Assembly (NCBI GenBank): GCA_045603125.1
Contig: JAZULN010000039.1
Span: forward strand, 1-5,879
From: CAKSFT01 sp045603125
GTDB taxonomy: Bacteria; Bacillota; Clostridia; UBA1381
DNA: 5,879 nt
Direction of reading: 5' to 3'
The translations under genes and the position numbers were made by a program. The notes under the pieces are model-generated. The model saw only the letters and a list, made by a program, of their open reading frames with translations, was not told the origin of the DNA and made no database searches. Positions within the stretch are counted from its first letter, which is position 1; every line of letters starts with the position of its first letter. Shown here piece by piece: positions 1-5,715 of the stretch.

Positions 1-1125
1 GTGGTGCATATATCTCTTAGTATCATCTTCGTCGATACCGTCTAATTTTTGCATTTCTGCCAAAGGTGCTAAGGTTGCAACGGTCAACACTTGAGTTTGT
101 CCACGTGTGAATAAACCTGAACCGTGAGTTCTTGGCAATAAATCAACTTCAGCAGCTAAAGGTCTTATTTCATCAAGGCCTCTGCCGTCAACACGTCTTC
201 CGTTATAAAGCCAGAGTCTTACGATTTCCTTTTGCATCTTATATAGAATTTCGCCGATTTCTTCATTGATTGTTGGGAACTCTTCAGATAACTTTTCAAT
301 TAAATTGTCTGTGATAACGCCCATTCTTTCGTCACGAATATTTTTGTCGTCGGTATCAAGAGCGTGTTTGATATCTTCGTATGCGATTTCTTTAATTGCG
401 TTCCAAAGTTCCATATTAACAGTGTGTGCCTCATACTGGAACTTTTCTTTACCGATTTCTTTTTTGATTCCTTCTATGAAATCGCAAATCTTTTTGATTT
501 CTTCGTGTGCAAACTTGATGCCTTCCATCATAACTGATTCTTCAACTTCGTTTGCGCCTGCTTCAATCATAACAACCTTTTCCTTGGTTGCTGCAACTGT
601 AACTTGCATTTGGGATTTTTCTCTTTCGGCAACTGTTGGATTTATAACATACTTACCGTCAACAAGACCAAGCCATACACCGCCGATAGGGCCGTTCCAT
701 GGGATATCCGAAATTGAAATTGCGATTGATGTACCAATCATAGCAGCAACTTCGGGTGGGTTGTCCTGTTCAACAGATAAAACTGTTGCAACAACAGAAA
801 CGTCATTTCTTAGGTCTGCCGGGAATAGTGGACGGATGGGTCTGTCAATAACACGGCTTGTCAGGATTGCCTTTTCAGAAGGCTTACCTTCACGCTTAAT
901 GTAACCGCCCGGAATCTTACCAACTGAGTATAATTTTTCTTCATAGTCAACACTAAGAGGGAAGAAATCGATGCCTTCTCTTGGGCTTCTTGATGCGGTT
1001 ACGTTTACCATAACCACAGTGTCACCGTAGCGAACTACACAGTGACCGTTAGTTAGCATTGCCATCTTACCGGTTTCGATTATTAACGGTCTTCCGGCAA
1101 GAGTTGTTTCAAATGTTTTTAACAT
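1..1125 (-). CDS. pnp: Polynucleotide phosphorylase (PNPase), N-terminal 375 residues, cut by window edge
   Basis: PNPase is a cytoplasmic, trimeric, phosphate-dependent 3'-to-5' exoribonuclease that degrades mRNA. Reading the minus strand from ATG at 1125-1123 gives an open frame of exactly 375 codons to the window edge, so a little over half of a family of about 700 residues is present. The start MLKTFETTLAGRPL is typical of the family and has a good ribosome site (AGGAGAG, 1131-1137). The first RNase PH domain carries IDRPIRPLFP at about residues 93-102. A helical linker domain follows. The second PH domain opens with RRVDGRG (about 310-316) and continues through LPRTHGSGLFTRGQTQ up to KRYMHH at the edge. 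The catalytic part of the second PH domain and the KH and S1 RNA-binding domains lie outside the window. It follows rpsO on the same strand, the order also found in E. coli. A long hairpin fills its leader and probably governs its mRNA stability. Confidence 0.97.
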   Translation of the reverse strand, partial: MLKTFETTLAGRPLIIETGKMAMLTNGHCVVRYGDTVVMVNVTASRSPREGIDFFPLSVDYEEKLYSVGKIPGGYIKREGKPSEKAILTSRVIDRPIRPLFPADLRNDVSVVATVLSVEQDNPPEVAAMIGTSIAISISDIPWNGPIGGVWLGLVDGKYVINPTVAEREKSQMQVTVAATKEKVVMIEAGANEVEESVMMEGIKFAHEEIKKICDFIEGIKKEIGKEKFQYEAHTVNMELWNAIKEIAYEDIKHALDTDDKNIRDERMGVITDNLIEKLSEEFPTINEEIGEILYKMQKEIVRLWLYNGRRVDGRGLDEIRPLAAEVDLLPRTHGSGLFTRGQTQVLTVATLAPLAEMQKLDGIDEDDTKRYMHH

Positions 1126-1130
1126 AATTA

Positions 1131-1137
1131 CTCTCCT
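1131..1137 (-). promoter_or_regulatory. pnp ribosome binding site
   Basis: On the minus strand AGGAGAG lies five bases before the ATG at 1125. It fixes the pnp start codon and lies just downstream of the long leader hairpin, so the site itself is left single-stranded when that hairpin forms. Confidence 0.85.
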
Positions 1138-1141
1138 TTTC

Positions 1142-1237
1142 TTATTCGGGGGAATATTTACGTTAGCAGATAGACACAAAATCCGAAATTTTCGGACCTT
1201 CTGTTTATTTGCTTACATAAATATTTTACCCCCATAA
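1142..1237 (-). promoter_or_regulatory. Long imperfect hairpin in the pnp mRNA leader, candidate RNase III / PNPase autoregulation site
   Basis: Bases 1210-1233 pair with 1148-1168. The pairing is five G-C pairs, a three-base bulge (1226-1228), eight A-U pairs, a U-G pair, two more pairs, one A-A mismatch and four pairs. Outside this, 1234-1237 pairs with 1142-1145 across a two-base bulge. Inside, 1199-1204 pairs with 1176-1181, then 1192-1196 pairs with 1182-1186. The whole leader therefore folds into one rod of roughly 35 base pairs ending just before the ribosome site. In E. coli a comparable double-stranded pnp leader is cut by RNase III and PNPase then destabilises its own message. Extending that to this organism is inference. 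Confidence 0.65.
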
Positions 1238-1258
1238 TTTTTTTGTTTATATACGAAA

Positions 1259-1292
1259 TGCAAGTGAGTAACCTGATTGGTACCCACTTGCA
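1259..1292 (-). terminator. Hairpin after rpsO: weak or partial terminator between rpsO and pnp
   Basis: On the minus strand a perfect 12-bp stem (one G-U pair, TGCAAGTGGGTA pairing with TACTCACTTGCA) encloses a ten-base loop and starts 11 bases after the rpsO stop codon. The tail reads TTTCGTATAT, a poor U-tract, so termination is probably partial, or the stem serves as a 3'-end stabiliser or processing site. Read-through would feed pnp, for which no convincing promoter is seen. Confidence 0.6.
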
Positions 1293-1303
1293 TAATGTAC
1301 ATA

Positions 1304-1570
1304 TTATTTTCTTAATCCTAATTTTGCAACCAAAGCACGGTATCTTTCAAGGTCTTGCGACTTTAAATAGTTTAGCAAGTTACGTCTTTTACCAACCATG
1401 ATTAAAAGACCTCTTCTTGAGTGGTGGTCCTTCTTATGGAAGTTAAGGTGCTCGTTGTTCAAGTGGTTGATTCTCTCTGTTAGAAGTGCAATTTGAACTT
1501 CAGGAGAACCTGTATCGCCTTCGTGAGTAGCAAAGGTTTCGATAATCTCTTGCTTGCGTTCCTTTGTCAT
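1304..1570 (-). CDS. rpsO: 30S ribosomal protein S15
   Basis: S15 is a primary 16S rRNA-binding protein. It binds the central-domain three-way junction and starts assembly of the 30S platform. The 88-residue product matches the normal family length and is complete. The diagnostic motifs are GDTGSPEVQ (residues 18-26) and the rRNA-binding stretch HKKDHHSRRGL (45-55), followed by a basic C-terminal helix ending KLGLRK. The start is secure: AGGAGGTG at 1578-1585 lies seven bases before the ATG. It lies between rpmE (upstream) and pnp (downstream) on the same strand, with 122 bases to rpmE and no clear terminator in that gap. Co-transcription from the rpmE promoter is therefore likely. The leader is structured, which fits the autoregulation by S15 known in several bacteria. 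Confidence 0.98.
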   Translation of the reverse strand: MTKERKQEIIETFATHEGDTGSPEVQIALLTERINHLNNEHLNFHKKDHHSRRGLLIMVGKRRNLLNYLKSQDLERYRALVAKLGLRK

Positions 1571-1585
1571 TGGTTTTCACCTCCT

Positions 1586-1645
1586 ATAAATAATGATCCC
1601 CGCACGCTGAGATGCCGTTGGTGATTCGCACATCTTAGGCATGGG
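1586..1645 (-). promoter_or_regulatory. Structured rpsO leader, candidate S15 autoregulatory element
   Basis: Upstream of the rpsO ribosome site the minus strand contains ATGCC (1642-1638) able to pair with GGCAT (1616-1612). Inside this is a small GTG/CAC stem with a CGAAT loop. CCC (1645-1643), just outside, can pair with the GGGG run (1601-1598). Nested stems just before rpsO fit the repeated, independently evolved S15-binding leaders known in bacteria. The exact fold, and any link to a named Rfam family, is not established from this sequence. Confidence 0.4.
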
Positions 1646-1692
1646 TTAAAATGGTTTTTAAAAAAATTTTTAATAAGCAAAGACAACAAATA

Positions 1693-1893
1693 TTACTTTC
1701 TGTTAAATCTCTTGTTGAACTTTTCAACACGACCGCCTGTATCAACAAGTTTTTGCTTACCAGTGTAGAATGGGTGGCACTTTGAACAGATTTCAACTTG
1801 GATATCTTCTTTTGTTGAACCGGTTTCGATTACTTCACCACAAGCACATCTGATAGTTGTCTGCTTATATTCGGGATGAATTCCTTCTTTCAT
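1693..1893 (-). CDS. rpmE: 50S ribosomal protein L31, zinc-binding (type A) form
   Basis: L31 sits on the 50S subunit and contributes to the inter-subunit bridge. The product is 66 residues and complete, which is the usual length. The start MKEGIHPEY is characteristic. Four cysteines, C16 and C18 (CAC) plus C36 and C39 (CSKC), form the zinc site of the C+ form, so the protein can act as a zinc reservoir under the scheme known in Bacillus. The central CHPFYTGKQKLVDTGGRVEKFNKRF is the family signature. The Shine-Dalgarno AAGGAGGG (1901-1908) precedes the ATG by seven bases and lies in a hairpin loop. A strong promoter lies just upstream, making this the first gene of the rpmE-rpsO(-pnp) unit. 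Confidence 0.98.
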   Translation of the reverse strand: MKEGIHPEYKQTTIRCACGEVIETGSTKEDIQVEICSKCHPFYTGKQKLVDTGGRVEKFNKRFNRK

Positions 1894-1895
1894 TC

Positions 1896-1934
1896 CTTAT
1901 CCCTCCTTATAAGTATTTGGTTTCATAATAAACC
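1896..1934 (-). promoter_or_regulatory. rpmE 5' leader with two hairpins, one holding the ribosome site in its loop
   Basis: The predicted transcript begins near 1934. The first hairpin is GGTTT-ATTATG-AAACC (1934-1919), at the very 5' end. The second is CTTAT-AAGGAGGG-ATAAG (1913-1896), which displays the Shine-Dalgarno sequence in an eight-base loop just before the start codon. This is a plausible binding site for translational control by L31 itself. Autogenous control and conserved leader motifs of L31 are known in other bacteria, but application here is inference. Confidence 0.5.
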
Positions 1935-1940
1935 TTTAGT

Positions 1941-1969
1941 ATTATACCACGAAAGTTTTTTAAAATCAA
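1941..1969 (-). promoter_or_regulatory. Sigma-A promoter of rpmE (rpmE-rpsO unit)
   Basis: On the minus strand a -35 box TTGATT (1969-1964), a 17-base spacer and a consensus -10 box TATAAT (1946-1941) are seen. TGG directly before the -10 box makes it an extended -10 promoter. Transcription should start near 1934, giving a leader of about 40 bases. Confidence 0.9.
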
Positions 1970-2090
1970 GGTTTTTTTAATAAAAACTTATATTTTTCTC
2001 ATTTTAATTAAATTTGACATTAAATAGGAAAATAAGGCAGGAGTTTTTGGGTAAAAATGCAAAAAAGTGGGGAGATGGAGTAGACTGACA

Positions 2091-2129
2091 AAATAAAAAA
2101 CGACAATCTCCCAAATAAGGAAACTGTCG
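2091..2129 (-). terminator. Intrinsic terminator of tRNA-Asp
   Basis: An 11-bp stem begins four bases after the encoded CCA of the tRNA: CGACAGTTTCC (2129-2119) pairs with GGAGATTGTCG (2111-2101), with two G-U pairs and a seven-base loop. It is followed by TTTTTTATTT. This ends the monocistronic tRNA transcript before it reaches rpmE. Confidence 0.92.
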
Positions 2130-2134
2130 ATTTT

Positions 2135-2211
2135 TGGCGACCCGGATGGGGCTCGAACCCACGACCTCTAGCGTGACAGGCTAGCGTTCTAACCAACTGA
2201 ACTACCGGGCC
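2135..2211 (-). tRNA. tRNA-Asp (anticodon GTC), CCA encoded
   Basis: The 77-base gene folds into a full cloverleaf. The acceptor is GGCCCGG/CCGGGTC (one G-U pair), the D stem GTTC/GAAC with a nine-base loop, and the anticodon stem CTAGC/GCTAG around the loop CTGTCAC. The variable loop is five bases and the T arm is GTGGG-TTCGAGC-CCCAT. The anticodon is GTC, reading the Asp codons GAC and GAT. The discriminator base is G73, the Asp identity base, and CCA is encoded. It stands alone with its own promoter and terminator, so it is a single-gene transcription unit. Confidence 0.97.
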
Positions 2212-2228
2212 AATTAAATTACTTGATG

Positions 2229-2257
2229 ATTATACAACGAAATTTTGGTTTTGTCAA
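2229..2257 (-). promoter_or_regulatory. Consensus sigma-A promoter of tRNA-Asp
   Basis: The minus strand has TTGACA (2257-2252), a 17-base spacer and TATAAT (2234-2229), matching both consensus hexamers at every position. The start site should be near 2222, about ten bases before the mature 5' end. A promoter this strong is usual for stable RNA genes. Confidence 0.94.
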
Positions 2258-2300
2258 GGATTTTTTTGGGAAAAATCTTAATAAAATTTTAAAATATCTA

Positions 2301-2329
2301 TTGAATTAAATTAAATGTTGTGGTATAAT
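2301..2329 (+). promoter_or_regulatory. Extended -10 promoter of the glycyl radical enzyme operon
   Basis: TTGAAT (2301-2306), a 17-base spacer and TATAAT (2324-2329) with TGG just upstream are seen on the plus strand. The start should be near 2336, giving a leader of about 45 bases. It diverges from the tRNA-Asp promoter with 43 bases between the two -35 boxes. No clear operator overlapping the boxes was found. Confidence 0.88.
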
Positions 2330-2366
2330 CAATGTGAATATGGGAAAATAGGATTTTTAATATATT

Positions 2367-2372
2367 AGGAGG
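2367..2372 (+). promoter_or_regulatory. Ribosome binding site of the glycyl radical enzyme gene
   Basis: A full AGGAGG lies eight bases before the ATG at 2381. It fixes the start codon and predicts strong translation. Confidence 0.92.
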
Positions 2373-2380
2373 TAAAAATT

Positions 2381-4912
2381 ATGGCAGAATTTACACCGGT
2401 TGATATCCCTGTTTCAAAGAGAATAGGAAAACTTATCGACCATCTATTTAAGAATTTGCCCGAGATCGAGGTAGAACGTGCAGTTTTGTTAACAGAGAGT
2501 TACAAAGCTACTGAAAACATGCCGATTGTAAGAAGAAGGGCATTAGCGTTTAAGCATATTGTTGAAAACATTCCGATTGTTATAAGACCTGATGAGTTAA
2601 TTGTCGGCAGTACAACTGTGAACCCAAGAAGTGCTCAGCATTTCCCTGAATACTCTTATTCATGGATGGAATCAGAATTAGATACAATCGAAACAAGAAG
2701 TGCTGACCCATTCCATATTTCGGAAGAAAATAAGAATATCCTAAGAGGAATATATCCATATTGGAAAGGGAGAACAACAAGCGAACTTGCAACATCTTAT
2801 ATGTCACCCGAGGCATTAAAGGCAATCGAGCATAATATATTCACAGTTGGTAACTACTTCTATAATGGTATCGGTCACATTTCAGTTGACTACGGTAAGG
2901 TTTTAAAGGTAGGTTACCGCGGAATCATTGAAGAAGCAAAAGCGGCACTTTCAAAGGCAAATATTTATGATGCAGATTACGTAAAAAGACGTGATTTCTT
3001 AGAATCTGTTATCATTTGTGCTGAAGCTGCTATTTGCTATGCAAAGAGATATTCGGAATTAGCTAAGAAAGAAGCTGAAAAGTGCCAAGACCCGATGCGT
3101 CGTCAGGAACTTTTAACAATTGCTGAAAATTGTAAAAATGTTCCTGAAAAGCCGGCAGAAAACTTCATGGAAGCATGTCAGAGTTTCTGGTTTGTACAGG
3201 TATTATTGCAAATCGAATCAAACGGTCACTCAATTTCACCGGGTCGTTTTGACCAATATATGTACCCATTCTATAAGGCAGATTTGGATAAGGGTCTTAT
3301 AACAAGAGAGTTTGCTCAGGAGCTTGTTGATTGTCTATGGGTAAAACTAAACGATATGAACAAGGTAAGAGATGCTTTGTCTGCAGAAGGTTTTGCAGGC
3401 TATAGTGCATTCCAGAACCTAATCGTTGGCGGACAGGACAAGTTTGGAATGGACGCAACAAACGATTTATCATATATCTGTATTCAGGCATCAATGCACA
3501 CACAACTTCCAATGCCTTCGTTCTCTGTAAGAGTTTGGAACGGAAGCCCGACAGAACTTCTTGTTAAGTGTGCACAGTTAACAAGAACAGGTATCGGTTT
3601 ACCTGCATACTATAACGATGAAGTTATCATTCCTGCAATGATGTCAAGAGGAGTAAAGCTAGAAGATGCAAGAAACTATAACATTATCGGTTGTGTTGAG
3701 CCTACAGTTCCGGGTAAGACTGACGGTTGGCACGATGCGGCATTCTTCAATATGTGCCGTCCGTTAGAGCTTGTGTTCTCAAACGGATATGATAACGGCG
3801 AGCTAATCAGTATCCAGACCGGTGACGTTGAGAAGATGAAGACCTTCGACGAATTCTTTGATGCTTATAAAAAGCAGATGGAATATAACATAATGCTTAT
3901 GGTTAATGCCGATAACGCAGTAGACTATGCTCACAGAGAAAGATGTCCGCTTCCATATCAGTCATCAATGATTGCAGACTGTATCGGCAGAGGTAAGACA
4001 ATTCAAGAAGGCGGTGCAGTTTATAACTTTACAGGTCCTCAAGGATTTGGTATTGCGAATATGACCGATGCACTTTGGGCTGTTAAAACTCTTGTCTTTG
4101 ATGAAAAGAAGGTTTCAATGAAGGATTTGAAGGAAGCTTTGGCTAAGAACTACGGCAAGGGCTATACACCTGATATTGCGAAAAAATCTACAGAACATAT
4201 AGTTTCTACCTTAGTTAAGGAAGGAAAGAATGTAACAGAAGCACAAATTGAAGAAATCTTTAAGATGTTCTTAGATGGTGTTGCGACACCTGAAGAAAAG
4301 CAGAAGTATCAGAAGATTTTAGATATGATTGCCGAAGTTCCGAAGTACGGTAATGACAACCCTGAAGTCGATATGTTTGCAAGAGAAGTTGCATATACAT
4401 ATACAAAAGAAGTTGAAAAATACAAAAACCCAAGAGGCGGCGTATATCAGGCAGGTCTATATCCTGTATCTGCAAACGTTCCGCTTGGACATCAAACAGG
4501 TGCAACACCTGACGGTCGTCTTGCTAATACTCCGGTTGCCGACGGTGTTGGCCCGGGTTCAGGCAGAGACGTTTTAGGACCTACTTCTGCTGCAAACTCT
4601 GTTGCAAAGCTAGACCACGGTATTGCATCAAACGGTACACTTTATAACCAGAAGTTCCACCCATCAGCACTAAAGGGCGAAGAAGGACTTCAGAAGTTTG
4701 TTGCGTATATCAGAGCATTCTTTGACCAGAAGGGTATGCATATGCAGTTTAACGTTGTTAACCGTGAGACCTTGCTTGATGCTCAAAAGCATCCTGAAAA
4801 CTACAAAAATCTTGTTGTACGTGTTGCCGGTTACAGTGCGTTATTTACAACATTGTCAAAATCTCTTCAGGATGATATCATAAACAGAACTGAACAGGCG
4901 TTTAATAACTAA
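2381..4912 (+). CDS. Glycyl radical enzyme, B12-independent diol (1,2-propanediol/glycerol) dehydratase type
   Basis: The likely reaction is radical dehydration of 1,2-propanediol to propionaldehyde, or glycerol to 3-hydroxypropionaldehyde, in the cytoplasm without oxygen. The protein is 843 residues and complete, with a PFL-like barrel followed by the glycyl radical domain. RVAGYS near the C-terminus gives radical glycine G817. GCVEP gives thiyl cysteine C438 and base E440. Residues known to bind substrate in Clostridium butyricum glycerol dehydratase (H164, H281, S282, Y339, E435, D447, as recalled) appear as H166, H283, S284, Y341, E440 and D452. This separates it from pyruvate formate-lyase (tandem Cys-Cys) and from choline lyase. 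A helical insert of about 55 residues at 593-648 makes it longer than the roughly 787-residue glycerol dehydratase. That length, and recollection of the Roseburia enzyme, favour propanediol. The family is near certain; the exact substrate is inferred. Confidence 0.85.
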   Translation: MAEFTPVDIPVSKRIGKLIDHLFKNLPEIEVERAVLLTESYKATENMPIVRRRALAFKHIVENIPIVIRPDELIVGSTTVNPRSAQHFPEYSYSWMESELDTIETRSADPFHISEENKNILRGIYPYWKGRTTSELATSYMSPEALKAIEHNIFTVGNYFYNGIGHISVDYGKVLKVGYRGIIEEAKAALSKANIYDADYVKRRDFLESVIICAEAAICYAKRYSELAKKEAEKCQDPMRRQELLTIAENCKNVPEKPAENFMEACQSFWFVQVLLQIESNGHSISPGRFDQYMYPFYKADLDKGLITREFAQELVDCLWVKLNDMNKVRDALSAEGFAGYSAFQNLIVGGQDKFGMDATNDLSYICIQASMHTQLPMPSFSVRVWNGSPTELLVKCAQLTRTGIGLPAYYNDEVIIPAMMSRGVKLEDARNYNIIGCVEPTVPGKTDGWHDAAFFNMCRPLELVFSNGYDNGELISIQTGDVEKMKTFDEFFDAYKKQMEYNIMLMVNADNAVDYAHRERCPLPYQSSMIADCIGRGKTIQEGGAVYNFTGPQGFGIANMTDALWAVKTLVFDEKKVSMKDLKEALAKNYGKGYTPDIAKKSTEHIVSTLVKEGKNVTEAQIEEIFKMFLDGVATPEEKQKYQKILDMIAEVPKYGNDNPEVDMFAREVAYTYTKEVEKYKNPRGGVYQAGLYPVSANVPLGHQTGATPDGRLANTPVADGVGPGSGRDVLGPTSAANSVAKLDHGIASNGTLYNQKFHPSALKGEEGLQKFVAYIRAFFDQKGMHMQFNVVNRETLLDAQKHPENYKNLVVRVAGYSALFTTLSKSLQDDIINRTEQAFNN

Positions 4913-4918
4913 GAAAGG
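4913..4918 (+). promoter_or_regulatory. Weak ribosome binding site of the activase gene
   Basis: GAAAGG immediately follows the stop codon of the dehydratase and lies eight bases before the activase ATG. It is weaker than the AGGAGG of the upstream gene, so the catalytic activase is probably made in smaller amounts than its partner, by coupled translation. Confidence 0.7.
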
Positions 4919-4926
4919 CTATAATT

Positions 4927-5715
4927 ATGGATTATTTGAATGAAGTGGGTAGGATATTTGATATCCAGAAATACTCCATTCACGACGGACCGGGAATCCG
5001 CACCATCATCTTTTTAAAGGGCTGTGCCCTAAGATGCAGATGGTGTTGTAACCCCGAATCTCAGCGGTTTGATATAGAAACCATGAATTTCGGCGGAAAA
5101 GAGAAGATTATCGGTAGAGATGTAACAGTAGGAGAAATTCTTGATGAAATCAAAAAAGATATGCCATATTATGCACGCTCGGGCGGTGGGATAACCCTAT
5201 CGGGGGGAGAATCCCTTTTGCAGCCGAGATTTGCTGTGTCATTACTTCGATCAGCTCGTGCGTGTGGCATAAATACAGCCATTGAAACCACAGGTTTTGC
5301 TGATTTTGAGATTATAAAGAAATACTTAAAACATCTTGACTATGTATTGATGGACATAAAACATATAAACGACGAAAAGCATAAGGAATTCACCGGCCAG
5401 TCCAATAAACTTATATTGGAGAATGCAAGAAAGATTGCAGAAAGCGGCGCAAACCTTACAATTCGTGTTCCGGTAATACCTACATTTAACAATACTCCTG
5501 AGGAAATCAGAGATATTGCAAAGTTCGTAAAGACTTTGCCGAATGTTAAAAATATGCATCTTCTTCCATATCACAGAATGGGAGAGGATAAATATGAAGG
5601 GCTCGGAAGACCTTATCTGTTAAAGGGAATAGAGCCAATGAGTGATGAATATATGAAGGAACTTTTAGAAGTTGCAAAGAAATATTCAGGAAAAATCTGT
5701 CAAATAGGCGGTTAA
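4927..5715 (+). CDS. Glycyl radical enzyme activase, radical SAM, compact form
   Basis: This enzyme uses a [4Fe-4S] cluster and S-adenosylmethionine to make a 5'-deoxyadenosyl radical that takes a hydrogen from the radical glycine (G817) of the dehydratase upstream. The protein is 262 residues and complete. HDGPGIRT (19-26) precedes the cluster motif CxxxCxxC (C33, C37, C40), followed by CNPES. SGGES (92-96) is the SAM-binding GGE motif. MDIKH, RVPVIPTFNN and LPYHRMGEDKYEGLG are typical of pyruvate formate-lyase activases. Between C40 and the GGE motif there are only about 50 residues, and no further cysteine cluster. The ferredoxin-like domain with two extra clusters, found in activases of glycerol dehydratase and choline lyase, is missing. 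It starts 14 bases after the dehydratase stop and shares its promoter. Pairing with that enzyme is inferred from this position. Confidence 0.93.
   Translation: MDYLNEVGRIFDIQKYSIHDGPGIRTIIFLKGCALRCRWCCNPESQRFDIETMNFGGKEKIIGRDVTVGEILDEIKKDMPYYARSGGGITLSGGESLLQPRFAVSLLRSARACGINTAIETTGFADFEIIKKYLKHLDYVLMDIKHINDEKHKEFTGQSNKLILENARKIAESGANLTIRVPVIPTFNNTPEEIRDIAKFVKTLPNVKNMHLLPYHRMGEDKYEGLGRPYLLKGIEPMSDEYMKELLEVAKKYSGKICQIGG

Noticed and set aside
266..904. A 212-codon open frame on the plus strand
   Set aside because: It lies wholly antisense to pnp, whose minus-strand protein is unmistakable. Its translation is serine- and isoleucine-rich with no family signature, as expected of a shadow frame.
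1660..1675. A/T palindrome after rpmE as a terminator
   Set aside because: It has no G-C pairs to form a stable stem. Read-through from rpmE into rpsO seems more likely.
2014..2019. TTGACA on the plus strand in the rpmE-tRNA gap
   Set aside because: No -10 box is found 16-18 bases downstream and no gene follows on that strand. The gap 1970-2090 otherwise shows nothing beyond AT-rich sequence.
2311..2340. Possible Crp or Rex operator at the dehydratase promoter (TGTGG and TGTGA half-sites)
   Set aside because: The half-sites are direct rather than inverted and do not match either consensus.
2257..2358. Direct repeat AGGATTTTT at 2257-2265 and 2350-2358 flanking the dehydratase promoter
   Set aside because: Nine bases, mostly T, in AT-rich DNA can recur by chance, and there is no mobile gene or target-site context to support a repeat function.
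2381..4912. Pyruvate formate-lyase, choline trimethylamine-lyase or hydroxyproline dehydratase as the identity of the glycyl radical enzyme
   Set aside because: There is no tandem Cys-Cys as in pyruvate formate-lyase. The residues after GCVEP differ from the choline lyase pattern as recalled. The H166, S284 and D452 set matches diol dehydratases. Hydroxyproline dehydratase is the closest competitor and is not fully excluded without alignment.
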